Part shown: piece after piece, positions 43,339 to 51,391 of the stretch
Position numbering within the stretch: the first letter of the stretch is position 1
Layout of the letters: every line of letters starts with the position of its first letter
From: Kiritimatiellia bacterium
GTDB lineage: Bacteria > Verrucomicrobiota > Kiritimatiellia > JAFGHX01
Reading direction: 5' to 3'
NCBI GenBank assembly: GCA_016929905.1
Contig: JAFGHX010000227.1
Span: 1 to 54,969, forward strand
Length of the DNA stretch: 54,969 nucleotides
The notes under the pieces: model-generated
Told to the model about the DNA's origin: nothing
Seen by the model: only the letters and a program-made list of their open reading frames with translations
The model's database searches: none
Translations under genes and position numbers: made by a program

Positions 43339-43685
43339 TCGTGTTCTTTCGGGACCGCGCAGATGAGGACCAGCGGCGCGTCGGAAGCGGTGTTCTTGTA
43401 CTGGTGCCGTTCGCCCGGCCGCACGAGCGCGAAGTCGCCCTGCGCGATCGTGTGCGTCTCGCCCGTCTCCGCGACGATGACGCCCCGGCCTTCAATCACG
43501 TAGTTCAGGTGCTCAAACGGATGGGTGTGATACGGGGTGTGGCCGTCCGGGCCTATGTGAAAGACGCGGAACGAAAAATGCGGCGAACCGTCCGCGACGG
43601 AGATGGCGAGCTGTTTCTCGACGTGTTGCGCCCCCGGCATGTCGACCGGGATTTTCTCGATGCTGTGCAGACTCATAACCTTCAT
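43335..43685 (-). CDS. Cupin domain protein
   Basis: A 116-aa single cupin. PDGHTPYHTHPFEHLNYVIEGRGV is cupin motif 1 (His, His, Glu ligands) and GDFALVRPGERHQYKN is motif 2 with the fourth His. GGGGAGG is seven bases before the ATG. The start MKVMSLHSIEKIPVDMPGAQ and the fold resemble small cupins that bind a metal and a small acid or sugar. It follows the UroD-like gene on the same strand with a 235-base gap containing a repeat, so cotranscription is uncertain. Confidence 0.88.
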   Translation of the reverse strand: MKVMSLHSIEKIPVDMPGAQHVEKQLAISVADGSPHFSFRVFHIGPDGHTPYHTHPFEHLNYVIEGRGVIVAETGETHTIAQGDFALVRPGERHQYKNTASDAPLVLICAVPKEHE

Positions 43686-43796
43686 GCGTTCCTCCCCCTG
43701 TCATCGCCGTGCCGTTGCCGCGCGCCGTCCGACGCCGGCGCCGCATCCTGTCTCTCGTACACTCTGCCGCGGGCTTTGTCGAGCACAGAGCGCCAT

Positions 43797-43838
43797 GGGA
43801 AGAATGGAAGGTTGGAAGAATGGAAGAATGGAAGAAGA
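43797..43838. repeat. 8-bp purine-rich tandem repeat (ATGGAAGA)
   Basis: ATGGAAGA recurs about five times with variants, between the cupin and UroD-like genes. Similar words read on the minus strand at 10877-10915. Confidence 0.65.
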
Positions 43839-43920
43839 ACGCTCGAGGATTGAGGATGGCGGATGGCAGGGAGGGCGCGCGGGGACGGCAAGGGTTCCTC
43901 CGGCATGCAGGCGGGTCGGA

Positions 43921-44940
43921 TCAAGGAGCGTCCGTCCAGCCCGGCTGGCGGCCGACTTCCTCGATGAACGCCAGTATGTTCTCCAGGGGAACGTCACCCT
44001 CCACGGAGTGGGCGGGCGCGAAGATGTAGCTGCCGGCGGCGCCAAGCGTCAGGAGCCGGCGCGTTTCGGCGCGCACGTCGTCCGGCGTGCCGTACGGCAG
44101 CACCTTCTGGGTGGAGAGCCCGCCGTGAAACGCCAGCCGGCCGCGGTACGTGTTGAGCAGTCCGGCCACATCCATGACTTCCGGTTGAAACGGATTGAAA
44201 CAGTTGAGCCCGATTCCGATCAGATCGTCCAGCAGTTCGTCGACATCGCCGCAGGAGTGAATCGTCACGAAACACCCCGCTTCGCGCACCACGCCGTACA
44301 TCCGCTGCAGTTCGGGATAAATGAACTCGCGCCAGATCGCCGGCCCCATCTGCAGGCCGTGCTGCTGGCCCCAGTCGTCGCCGAAATGCACGGCGTCAAT
44401 ATCGCAGGTGAGCGCTTCCTGAACGAGCGCGATGTTGAAGTCCGCGATCGCACGCAGCAGTTCGTGCGCGAAATCCGGGTTCACCAGGAAGTCCAGCAAC
44501 AGGTTCTGCATGCCGCGCAGTGTCCATGCGCGCTCGTACAACGAGAAGCCGAGCGAGTACACCCGGAACCCGTCACGGCCCGACGCGATCTTCTCCGCCA
44601 TGCCGTTGAAGAAAACGGGATCCTTGGGGTCCGGGAAGCTGTAACCCTCGAGGGTGGGCTCCGGCAGGACGCACCCTTTGACAACGCCGATGTCCTTGTC
44701 CACGCTGCGGTCCCACACGACGCCGAAAATGTCCCGGACACAATCTTCGCCGATATCGGTGAAGAACCCCACGTCGTGGCCCAGCCCCAGGAAGTGGCCG
44801 CGCAGGATCGACTGGAGGTCGTCCGTTCCGCGGGCCTGCAGCTTTTCGCGTGCTTCCTTCGTGAACCCGAAATGCCAGGGCACGTAAGGGGGCGTCTTGC
44901 CTTCCAACACCATCCGCACGACCTCTCGTCGCGTTGTCAT
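43921..44940 (-). CDS. Uroporphyrinogen decarboxylase-like protein (UroD/MtaA superfamily)
   Basis: A 339-aa TIM-barrel protein starting MTTRREVVRMVLEGKTPPYVPWHF. TIHSCGDVDELLDDLIGIGLNCFNPFQPEVMDV contains the H-x-C that binds zinc in corrinoid methyltransferases of this superfamily, and the ending (YIFAPAHSVEGDVPLENI) is typical of the non-heme branch. It lacks the haem-pathway Arg/Asp pattern of true UroD. Such proteins move methyl groups between methyl donors and corrinoid proteins, often for methylated or aromatic substrates; the partner is not in the window. It is divergent from a PocR-AraC regulator, which is the probable activator. Confidence 0.85.
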   Translation of the reverse strand: MTTRREVVRMVLEGKTPPYVPWHFGFTKEAREKLQARGTDDLQSILRGHFLGLGHDVGFFTDIGEDCVRDIFGVVWDRSVDKDIGVVKGCVLPEPTLEGYSFPDPKDPVFFNGMAEKIASGRDGFRVYSLGFSLYERAWTLRGMQNLLLDFLVNPDFAHELLRAIADFNIALVQEALTCDIDAVHFGDDWGQQHGLQMGPAIWREFIYPELQRMYGVVREAGCFVTIHSCGDVDELLDDLIGIGLNCFNPFQPEVMDVAGLLNTYRGRLAFHGGLSTQKVLPYGTPDDVRAETRRLLTLGAAGSYIFAPAHSVEGDVPLENILAFIEEVGRQPGWTDAP

Positions 44941-44957
44941 ACTTCCGTTCTCCCTCC

Positions 44958-44988
44958 TGAATGCCCCCGCGGCCTTGCGCCGTGGGGG
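44958..44988. repeat. Hairpin in the leader of the UroD-like gene, REP-like
   Basis: CCCCCGCGGC (44964-44973) pairs with GCCGTGGGGG (44979-44988), with one G-T. It is preceded by CTGAATGCC as in the 4468-4500 palindrome. On the minus strand it lies within about 25-50 bases of the UroD start, so it could affect translation. Confidence 0.5.
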
Positions 44989-45199
44989 AACAAGATTCGG
45001 GCCTCCGAACTTGCTTTGATTACCACGAAAGGGGTAAGTCTTCAGTTTGCCCGCCATTGGGCACCAGGAAGCCGCCCCCCCTCAACCGGCCCGCGGGATC
45101 CAGGTCCAAACACCGGCATCGGATCGCGAACCGCTGTCCGTCACCGTCAGTCTATCTCCCCGCCCCTCGTGCCCGGAATAGACGAACCCGGAAAAAACA

Positions 45200-45227
45200 T
45201 GGACTTTCATGCAACTCATGCTATGCT
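45200..45227 (+). promoter_or_regulatory. Possible promoter giving a leaderless PocR-AraC transcript
   Basis: TGGACT (45200-45205), a 16-base spacer and TATGCT (45222-45227). The start site would fall at or next to the ATG at 45236, which has no ribosome binding site. This suggests leaderless translation. The remaining divergent region 44989-45199 shows nothing else I can name. Confidence 0.35.
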
Positions 45228-45235
45228 TTATCCAT

Positions 45236-46078
45236 ATGAAGCCGTCGATTGAGTTTATCTTTCAGCCCGATGTGCAGCGGATACTGGACCACTTCTGCGC
45301 GGTTTTCGGGATACGGATTGCCTTCTTTTCGCCGGGCGGCGAGGAGGTTCGAGTGGGGCGGCAGCAACCGTTGTGCCGATTCTGTCGTCTGCTGCGGGCC
45401 CATCTGGGGACGGAACGCCAATGTCTGGCGTTGGACCGGAAGAAGCGGGAGGATGCCGCCAGGTGCGGCGATCTGGTTGCCTACGAGTGCCATGCGGGCA
45501 TGACCGAAGCGATTATGCCCGTTGTGGCCGGTGATCGGCTGACCGGGTATGTGATGATCGGGCAATTCCGGTCCGGGCGCAGCACGCGGCTGAGCGCGAC
45601 GCTGAGCCGGAGGTGGCGCGCGAAGCGGCGGACGGGCGAGTTGGCGACCGCCTTTCTGGACGTGCCCTACGTCACGCCGCAGAAGCTGGAGCACGTGCTG
45701 GGGATGTTCAGGTTTCTGGTCAAGCTGATCACCTCGGAGCAGATGATCCGGATCAAGGATCGCCACATGCTGCAGCCGGTACTGGCGTTCATGCAGGAGC
45801 ACGTGGACGAGCGTTTCTCGCTTGCGGATGCGGCGCGGCTGTGTGGGCGCAGCGCCTCGACGCTCTCCCATCTGTTCAGGAAGACCTACGGCCGGAGTTT
45901 CAAGCGCGTTCAGATCGAGTTGAGGGTTGAGCATGCCGAGCACCTGTTGCGTACGCGCCCGGAGCTGAGCGTGCGGGAGGTGGCCCGCCGGGTGGGGTAC
46001 GAGGACGCCTTGTACTTCTCGCGGCTGTTCCGGAAGTACAGGGGCGGCCCTCCCCGTGCGTGCCGCGGAGGTGATTAA
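45236..46078 (+). CDS. AraC-family regulator with PocR sensory domain
   Basis: A 280-aa transcription factor. Residues about 1-165 are a PocR-type ligand or iron-sulfur sensing domain: IRIAFFSPGGEE, CRFCRLLRAHLGTERQCLALDRKKREDAARCGDLVAYECHAGMTEAIMPVV with its conserved Cys set. The last 95 residues (VLAFMQEHVDERFSLADAARLCGRSASTLSHLFRKTYG ... VREVARRVGYEDALYFSRLFRKY) are two AraC helix-turn-helix motifs. PocR controls cobalamin-dependent propanediol use in Salmonella, and this family often sits beside corrinoid or UroD-like methyltransferase genes, as here. It probably regulates the divergent UroD-cupin genes. Confidence 0.9.
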   Translation: MKPSIEFIFQPDVQRILDHFCAVFGIRIAFFSPGGEEVRVGRQQPLCRFCRLLRAHLGTERQCLALDRKKREDAARCGDLVAYECHAGMTEAIMPVVAGDRLTGYVMIGQFRSGRSTRLSATLSRRWRAKRRTGELATAFLDVPYVTPQKLEHVLGMFRFLVKLITSEQMIRIKDRHMLQPVLAFMQEHVDERFSLADAARLCGRSASTLSHLFRKTYGRSFKRVQIELRVEHAEHLLRTRPELSVREVARRVGYEDALYFSRLFRKYRGGPPRACRGGD

Positions 46079-46373
46079 CCCCCCCGCCCGCGAGCAGAGC
46101 CGCCGGCCTCTGAGACTTGCTCGCGAACTCACTCGCGAATCCGCCTTCGTGCAGCGCTTCCGCCGTCGCCCTTTCGGGCTATGGCGGAAGTCGGCGGGCA
46201 CGGCTTGCTCGTAACCGCCGCCGTAGCGGCGGAATCGACAAAGCTTTCGACAAAGTGGTCCGAACCGCAGGACGGGTTTTCCAACCCGTCCCGGACAATC
46301 ATGAACCGGCGAGAAAAGGGGACGGGCTGGAAAGCCCGTCCCACAGGGAATCGACAGAGGTTACGGCCTGTCT
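46079..46373. repeat. Intergenic repeat nest: four hairpins plus 12-bp repeats
   Basis: Between convergent genes. Hairpins: CTTCCGCC/GGCGGAAG with an inner GCCC/GGGC (46157-46190), CCGCCGC/GCGGCGG (46215-46232), GGACGGGTT/AACCCGTCC with TTCC loop (46270-46291), and GGGACGGGCT/AGCCCGTCCC with GGAA loop (46319-46342). The last two are clearly related tandem copies. TCGACAAAGCTT and TCGACAAAGTGG (46235-46258) are 12-mers of the same kind as the array at 16213. No gene is seen. Confidence 0.75.
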
Positions 46374-47030
46374 TCAGAGCAACCAGGCGCAGCCCAGGTG
46401 CACGGAGCCGGCATTGAAGCGGGTCGGTCCGATGTCCTCGCCCAGGAAACTCTCGTTGGGCGAGCCGAGATCGAACTGATAGCCCAGCCCGGCCTGCAGG
46501 AAGAAACCGCTATCGAGCTGCGCTTCGAGCGAGAGCCCGAGCACGCCCATGAAGAAATCGTCGATCTCGATGTCTTCCTTCAGGCAATCGGTGCCGTAGT
46601 AATCCTCGTAGTAGATGTCGGCGCTGACTTTGGAATCGACAAACACGTAGCGGACACCGGCCTCGAAAATCAGCGAGACGCTCTCGCCGAGCGGCGCCTT
46701 GTAGAGCCCGGAGATTCCGACGGGGACGAGCGAGGCGTCGCCGTCGATCGTGAGGGCGGCGTAGCCGTAGTCGTCCGATTCCTCGACAAAGTCGCTGGTG
46801 GCCCTCCACGAATAGAGGCCGACCGCCAGCGCGACGCCCGCATCCTCGCCGCTCCAGAAGCGGCCCTGGAGTTCGAGGCCGGCGCCGGAGTCCCAGTCTT
46901 CGCTCTCGGCGGGGCTGAGGCCCTGGAACTTGAGCAGAACGTCGTCGCGGGATTCCCACACGTCGGCCGTGGCGGTGAGTGCCGTCGAGACGGCGGCGAT
47001 CAGGGCGAGCAGGTTACGAGTCGTCTTCAT
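46374..47030 (-). CDS. Small outer-membrane beta-barrel protein
   Basis: A 218-aa protein starting MKTTRNLLALIAAVSTALTATA, a signal peptide of about 22 residues; GAGGAGG is seven bases upstream. The mature part is alternating hydrophobic/polar strands (GAGLELQGRFWSGEDAGVALAVGLYSW, VSLIFEAGVRYVFVDSKVSADIYY, FFLQAGLGYQFDLGSP) ending in GSVHLGCAWLL, a typical barrel with acidic loops. Predicted to lie in the outer membrane. It follows the DUF6600-type gene on the same strand (42-base gap), so the two may be one unit. Confidence 0.75.
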   Translation of the reverse strand: MKTTRNLLALIAAVSTALTATADVWESRDDVLLKFQGLSPAESEDWDSGAGLELQGRFWSGEDAGVALAVGLYSWRATSDFVEESDDYGYAALTIDGDASLVPVGISGLYKAPLGESVSLIFEAGVRYVFVDSKVSADIYYEDYYGTDCLKEDIEIDDFFMGVLGLSLEAQLDSGFFLQAGLGYQFDLGSPNESFLGEDIGPTRFNAGSVHLGCAWLL

Positions 47031-47072
47031 GGTCATCCTCCTCACTTTCGTCCTTGTCCCGACACCGCCCGG

Positions 47073-48383
47073 CTAGCGGCGCCTGCTTCGCATGGCGTCC
47101 AGGAGCCGGCTGCCGCGCGTGTCGGAACGGTTGTCCTCGTCCTCTTCGGTGTCCTTACGTTTGTACGGCGTGTTCTGCCCGGAAGTCGGTCGCGGCGCCG
47201 GTGGCGCCGGTGACTTGGGCGGTTGCCGGACCAGAGCGTCCGTCGACCGCGGCATGGGCGGCGCCGGTGAACTCGGCGGTTGCCGAACCGGAGCGCGCAA
47301 GCGACTGCTCCCTTCGCTCGGCGCGGGTTCGCGCGTGTAGGGTTTGTAGGTGGCCGTCGAACGGCGGGACGGCTCCTCCTGCGGTGCGCGCCCTCTCGGG
47401 GCGCCGGCGGGCGCCGGCGAAGCGTTGCCGCGCACCTCACGCCTGATCAGGCTCAACAGGCCGCCGGAGCGCGAGCTGGAACCCGTCCGCGGCGGAGCAG
47501 GGGAAGGGGTGCTGCGCGGCGGCGGCGCGGACTCCGTCCGCGGGACGAAACTGCGCTGTGAGAGGATTCGCTCGGCGCGGCCTCCCGCGCTCACGGTTCC
47601 GAGCACGCCGGATGTGCGGCGTGACGGTGCTGGCTCGCCCTCGAGTCTGCCGTTGAGGACCCGCTGAACCCCGATCGTACGCCGGGTCGAGCCGCTGACC
47701 AGGGCTTCGGGCAGGTCTCCGTAACGCGCATGTCGGTCATGGCCGCGCCCGTGATGCGAGTCACACACGAGCGTTGTGTGCCGGTGGATGCCCGACACGT
47801 CGCCGCGGTACACGAACACGGGGCCCAGGTCTACGGCCAGGAAGTCGGCGCAGGGCACGTATACGTAGTGATAGTCGGAGAGCCCCAGCCGGAAATCCCA
47901 GGCGACGTCCCCGTCGGTCCAGACGACCCCGACACTCGCACCCGCGCAGGTGGACGGCGGCAACGGCGCCCACCCGAAATGCGTGGGGGAGTAGCGCCAG
48001 CAAACCCAGGCCGGACCCCAGACGGAATCCGGCACCCAGATCCAGCGGTGGTATGCCGAGAACAGCCAGCGCCCGTAGTGAAAGACAACATGGCCCCACG
48101 GATAATAGGACTGCCAGTACCAACCGAGGTCCGAGCGCACCCAGTGCCCGCCCTGGCCGTACGGCCGCCACGAACGGTCCGCGACCGTCAGCTGCGGCTG
48201 CCACACCAGCCCGAACTCCGGCGTGTCGAGCCAACAGCCATACGGCGCAAGCGTCTCGTACCACTCGTCAACCGCGGCTTCGGGCGCCCCGCAATCGCAT
48301 GCCCGAGCGGGCGCCACCCACCACGCCGCCAGTGCCGCCGCCAGGCACCCGAACACTATGGCCAGCCTCTCTTTTCGTTTCAT
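47073..48383 (-). CDS. DUF6600-type exported protein with Pro/Ser/Arg-rich tail
   Basis: A 436-aa protein, signal peptide residues 1-28 (MKRKERLAIVFGCLAAALAAWWVAPARAC). Residues about 38-190 hold the aromatic repeats of the family: WYETLAPYGCWLDTPEFGLVWQP, WRPYGQGGHWVRSDLGWYW, PWGHVVFHYGRWL, GWIWVP-like, GPAWVCWRYSPTHFGWAPLPP. The C-terminal 230 residues are a low-complexity basic tail with repeated PPxSPAPPxPR (two 20-residue copies near 380-410). GGGGAGG lies seven bases before the ATG. Probably an envelope or stress-related structural protein; function unknown. It is divergent from an ECF sigma gene, a common arrangement for sigma-dependent envelope proteins. Confidence 0.82.
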   Translation of the reverse strand: MKRKERLAIVFGCLAAALAAWWVAPARACDCGAPEAAVDEWYETLAPYGCWLDTPEFGLVWQPQLTVADRSWRPYGQGGHWVRSDLGWYWQSYYPWGHVVFHYGRWLFSAYHRWIWVPDSVWGPAWVCWRYSPTHFGWAPLPPSTCAGASVGVVWTDGDVAWDFRLGLSDYHYVYVPCADFLAVDLGPVFVYRGDVSGIHRHTTLVCDSHHGRGHDRHARYGDLPEALVSGSTRRTIGVQRVLNGRLEGEPAPSRRTSGVLGTVSAGGRAERILSQRSFVPRTESAPPPRSTPSPAPPRTGSSSRSGGLLSLIRREVRGNASPAPAGAPRGRAPQEEPSRRSTATYKPYTREPAPSEGSSRLRAPVRQPPSSPAPPMPRSTDALVRQPPKSPAPPAPRPTSGQNTPYKRKDTEEDEDNRSDTRGSRLLDAMRSRRR

Positions 48384-48500
48384 CGTGCAGCCTCCCCGCT
48401 GTCTTGCCGTCATCATGGCTTCTGCCTACTCTGACGGCGTGCCCCGCCCGTTTATTCACGGCACGCTCTCTTAAACCAAATATAAAATTAAAATATCTAT

Positions 48501-48529
48501 TTGAATTTGTCAAGAGAATTTGCTATGAT
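48501..48529 (+). promoter_or_regulatory. Strong sigma70-type promoter for the ECF sigma operon
   Basis: TTGAAT (48501-48506), exactly 17 bases, and TATGAT (48524-48529), preceded by an AT-rich upstream tract (48476-48500) that could act as an UP element. The rest of 48384-48662 shows no other feature. The leader is about 125 bases. Confidence 0.7.
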
Positions 48530-48662
48530 GCGGGCAGAAGACGGGGTTCGTCCGGACGTTGTGCCGGAAAAATCCGGAAAAAGAGTGCGATTTCGCGCAG
48601 CATTTCGGGCAGAATGGTTCAGAAAGGCGTGAATAGAGGGTCATGCGCCCGCGTCAAAGGAA

Positions 48663-49226
48663 ATGAACAGCGAGACCAAGACACTGATCGAGAGGGCCAG
48701 GCGTGGCGACATGGACGCGTTCGCTGTGGTCTTCGAGGATTTGAGGCCGATGGCCTACGCGGTGGCCTGCCGGCTGGTAGGGCCGGACGAGGCGGAGGAT
48801 GTTGTAATGGAATCGTACTTGAAGGCGTGGCAGGCGGTGCCGACCTTCAAAGGCCGTTCGTCTGTGAAGACGTGGCTCTACAGGATCACGTACAACTGCG
48901 GGCTCGACTTCGTGCGCGCGCGGCAACGGCGGAAAGAGCGGGTGCTTTCCGGCGAGGAGGACAGCCGGCTGGGTGTTGCGGACATGCCGGACGAGGTGGA
49001 GCCGGGGCCGGACGGGAGGCTGCAGCAATCGGAACTGAACGCCGAGATCGGCCGTGCTCTGGCGCAGTTACCGGCGGAGCATCGGGTGACGCTGCAGCTT
49101 CGATTTGCCGACGGGCTGAGCTACGCGGAAATTGCCGCGGCGACGGGGGTGTCGATCGGGACGGTCATGTCGCGGCTGTTCAATGGAAAGCGCAAGCTTC
49201 GCCGCATACTGGAGGCGGGAGAATGA
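48663..49226 (+). CDS. ECF-type RNA polymerase sigma factor
   Basis: A 187-aa sigma70-family factor. Region 2 is residues 14-85 (MDAFAVVFEDLRPMAYAVACRLV ... DEAEDVVMESYLKAW ... WLYRITYNCGLDFVR). Region 4 is 125-180 (LPAEHRVTLQLRFADGLSYAEIAAATGVSIGTVMSRLFNGKRKL). AAAGGA precedes the ATG. It overlaps the following membrane-protein gene by ATGA. It likely controls envelope or stress genes such as the divergent DUF6600 gene, and may be autoregulated. Confidence 0.95.
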   Translation: MNSETKTLIERARRGDMDAFAVVFEDLRPMAYAVACRLVGPDEAEDVVMESYLKAWQAVPTFKGRSSVKTWLYRITYNCGLDFVRARQRRKERVLSGEEDSRLGVADMPDEVEPGPDGRLQQSELNAEIGRALAQLPAEHRVTLQLRFADGLSYAEIAAATGVSIGTVMSRLFNGKRKLRRILEAGE

Positions 49227-49609
49227 AGAGGCGTTCATGGCGGGAGATCAAGGCGGGTCTGAAGAGCCAGCGGCTTCCGGGCAGGATGTCGGAACCGGTC
49301 TCCTTCTGGGCGGACTTCAGGGCGCGAGCCCGTCTGCGCGTGCAGGAGACGCCGTTGCCCGCGGGGGCGGCGCCCCGTGCACTGCGCTGGGCGCTTGCCG
49401 CCGCCGGTGTCCTGATCCTGGCGGGCTGGCTCGGTTTTCAGTGGCTCCCGTCCGCCTCCGCGGAACACGCGCCTTTGAACGAAATAAAGTCGCTGGAAGT
49501 GCTTGCATCTCACAGCGCCGTGCTCATAATGAACGACGAGCCCAGTCAGAGCACCATCCTCTGGGTCGTCGACATGCAGTCCGAGAACGGGAACAAGAGG
49601 GACACATGA
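49223..49609 (+). CDS. Single-pass membrane protein, candidate anti-sigma factor
   Basis: A 128-aa protein. Residues 1-65 are basic and cytosolic (MKRRSWREIKAGLKSQRLPGR ... SFWADFRARARLRV). One membrane segment follows (LRWALAAAGVLILAGWLGFQWL, about 67-88), then 40 external residues. Its place directly after an ECF sigma gene, with an ATGA overlap, is that of an anti-sigma factor. However, the zinc-binding HxxxCxxC motif of ZAS anti-sigmas is absent, so it belongs to another class or is only an accessory. Its stop overlaps the next start. Confidence 0.7.
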   Translation: MKRRSWREIKAGLKSQRLPGRMSEPVSFWADFRARARLRVQETPLPAGAAPRALRWALAAAGVLILAGWLGFQWLPSASAEHAPLNEIKSLEVLASHSAVLIMNDEPSQSTILWVVDMQSENGNKRDT

Positions 49610-50022
49610 GGCGCAGCATGGCACTTCCGGCCCTGCTCGTATTCTGCCTGGCGGTTCTGCCGTGCCTGGCCGGCAAGAAGCTGTCCGTCCGGCTGGTGGA
49701 GGCGACGAACCGGCCCGGCGTCAAGCCTGCCGGTCTGAAAGACGTGATCGACGTGCTCAAGGCGAACCTGCCCTACAGCAGCTACCGGCTTGCGGACTCC
49801 ACGGTGCTGGGTCTGCCGGCGGACGGGAGCGAGACCGTGCTGGACGGCTACGCCGTCCGCTGCGCGGGCGACCAGAATGCCCTGGCCATCGTGGTACGCC
49901 AGGGCAGGAGGGAACTCCTCAAGACCAGTGTGGTCCTCCAGGACAACAAGCCGCTGATCGTCGGCGGTTTCTCCATCGAAGGCGGGAAGATGATTCTCGT
50001 CTTCCTCGTCAAACGCAAGTGA
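49606..50022 (+). CDS. Small exported protein of the sigma operon
   Basis: A 138-aa protein with a signal peptide (MRRSMALPALLVFCLAVLPCLA, cleavage about 22-23). The mature 115 residues are predicted beta-rich: KLSVRLVEATNRPG, SSYRLADSTVLGLPADGSETVLDGYAVRC, LAIVVRQGRRELLKTSVVLQDNKPLIVGGF. The LQDNKPLIVGGF stretch resembles beta-domain segments of secretin-related proteins, but only weakly. It is the third gene of the sigma operon (ATGA overlap) and could be a periplasmic partner sensed by the membrane protein. Function unknown. Confidence 0.7.
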   Translation: MRRSMALPALLVFCLAVLPCLAGKKLSVRLVEATNRPGVKPAGLKDVIDVLKANLPYSSYRLADSTVLGLPADGSETVLDGYAVRCAGDQNALAIVVRQGRRELLKTSVVLQDNKPLIVGGFSIEGGKMILVFLVKRK

Positions 50023-50139
50023 GGCGCGACGCTATGGCGACGTCGACTCGACTGGCGTGCGCCGGCGTCGCCTTCTTCTCCGCATGGTGATCCGAATTCC
50101 CGCCTCCGCGAAAAGGTCAGGTCATTTCTGAGCAGGCCC

Positions 50140-51219
50140 TCAGTCCTTCCACTGCAGGACCGTATCGATCATGGCCTTGTACCGCGGGAAGCACTCGCGC
50201 CCTTTGCCGCGGATGTAGGGGGAGGCGGTCGGGCAGACGATGAGGCCCTTGTGGTCGTGGAAGGTTTCGCGGATCAACTCGGCGGTTTCCTCGCGGAGGC
50301 TGTCGGGTGTGGCCTCGTACATCCGGTTGATCTGGATATTGCCCTCGAGACAGAGCCGGCCGTCGGCAAGCTGCTTGGCTTCGGCGGCGGTGATATCGCC
50401 CATGGGCGGCGCTTCGAAGGGGTGCAGCACGTCGGTTCCCATGTCGATGAAGTCCTGGAACACCTTCCTGACGGACCCGTGACAGTGGATATGGACGCGC
50501 CCGCCCGCCTCGTGGATGCGGTCGATGACGGGTTTGTCGTAGCGCACGTTGAAATCGCGGAAGTCGGCCGGACTGTGGAGGGGCGGTGCGACGATCTCTT
50601 CGCCGCTGAGCCCGAAGTAGGGGCCGACCCCCTTTTCGAGTAGAAAATCGAGCTGTTCAAGCACGACGTGCATGCGCCGCTCGCAGAGCGCGTGGAGGAC
50701 GTCGCGTTCCATCACGGACAGGATGGCGAAGGTTTCAGAGCCGAACAGCCTGGCGACGCTGCCGGCGATTCCGCCGAGCTGGGCGACGACGATGCCGGCA
50801 TCGCCCATGGCCCTGTCGGCCTCGGCGAAGGAGGCGACCTCGCCGCCGATCTCGGGCGTCGGCAGCGACAGATATTTCTCGGCGTCTTCGCGTGTCTTGA
50901 GCAGGTACTCCTCGTCGAGGCCGGGCTGGCCCCTGAGGCTGACGAGGTGCGACGAGCGCAGGTCGCCTTTCGGCGTGTGCAGGATACGGATGCGCCGTTC
51001 GAAGTCTGCGGAATAGGGCTCGGTCCTTGTTTCCGATGGCCAATCGGTCCGGGGTCCTGCGCCGGACCAGGTTTCTTTCAGTTCGGCATGCGCCCGGAGG
51101 TAGGCTTTGAGTTCGTCGTAGGAGGGATCGTTCCCAGGGAACCCGGTACGGCTGTACACGGCCGGGCGGTCGAGTTCCTGGTGGAAGTGACATCTCTGGA
51201 GTCGTTCACGGCGCGTCAT
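50140..51219 (-). CDS. Uroporphyrinogen decarboxylase-like protein (UroD superfamily)
   Basis: A 359-aa TIM-barrel protein starting MTRRERLQRCHFHQELDRPAVYSR (a GTG one codon earlier is possible). Visible signatures are RTGFPGNDPSYDEL, VAQLGGIAGSVARLFG and HIHCHGSVRKVFQDFIDMGTDVLHPFEAPPMGDIT; here the zinc-site region reads H-x-H-C-H. It ends ASPYIRGKGRECFPRYKAMIDTVL. A different branch from the UroD-like gene at 43921, and the substrate is unknown. It stands alone: a convergent gap of 117 bases (50023-50139) on one side holds only a weak 7-bp hairpin, and a repeat lies on the other. Confidence 0.82.
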   Translation of the reverse strand: MTRRERLQRCHFHQELDRPAVYSRTGFPGNDPSYDELKAYLRAHAELKETWSGAGPRTDWPSETRTEPYSADFERRIRILHTPKGDLRSSHLVSLRGQPGLDEEYLLKTREDAEKYLSLPTPEIGGEVASFAEADRAMGDAGIVVAQLGGIAGSVARLFGSETFAILSVMERDVLHALCERRMHVVLEQLDFLLEKGVGPYFGLSGEEIVAPPLHSPADFRDFNVRYDKPVIDRIHEAGGRVHIHCHGSVRKVFQDFIDMGTDVLHPFEAPPMGDITAAEAKQLADGRLCLEGNIQINRMYEATPDSLREETAELIRETFHDHKGLIVCPTASPYIRGKGRECFPRYKAMIDTVLQWKD

Positions 51220-51328
51220 CACAGGACATACCCCTTTCCGGTGCAGATGTCTGCCCCGTTACGACGCGCGGCGGGCGGCAGGATTCGGAAGTACGGCATT
51301 AGTATAGGCGTGGTTCGGGCGGAGTTCA

Positions 51329-51358
51329 ACCGCGAATGCAGACGAATGACCGCGAACG
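51329..51358. repeat. 10-bp tandem repeat, three units (ACCGCGAATG type)
   Basis: ACCGCGAATG, CAGACGAATG and ACCGCGAACG follow with a 10-bp period between the UroD-like gene and the 122-aa gene. Same family and orientation as 14334-14363. Confidence 0.75.
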
Positions 51359-51391
51359 GCGGGGAGGGTGCGGCAGGGTTTCGAGCACGTT

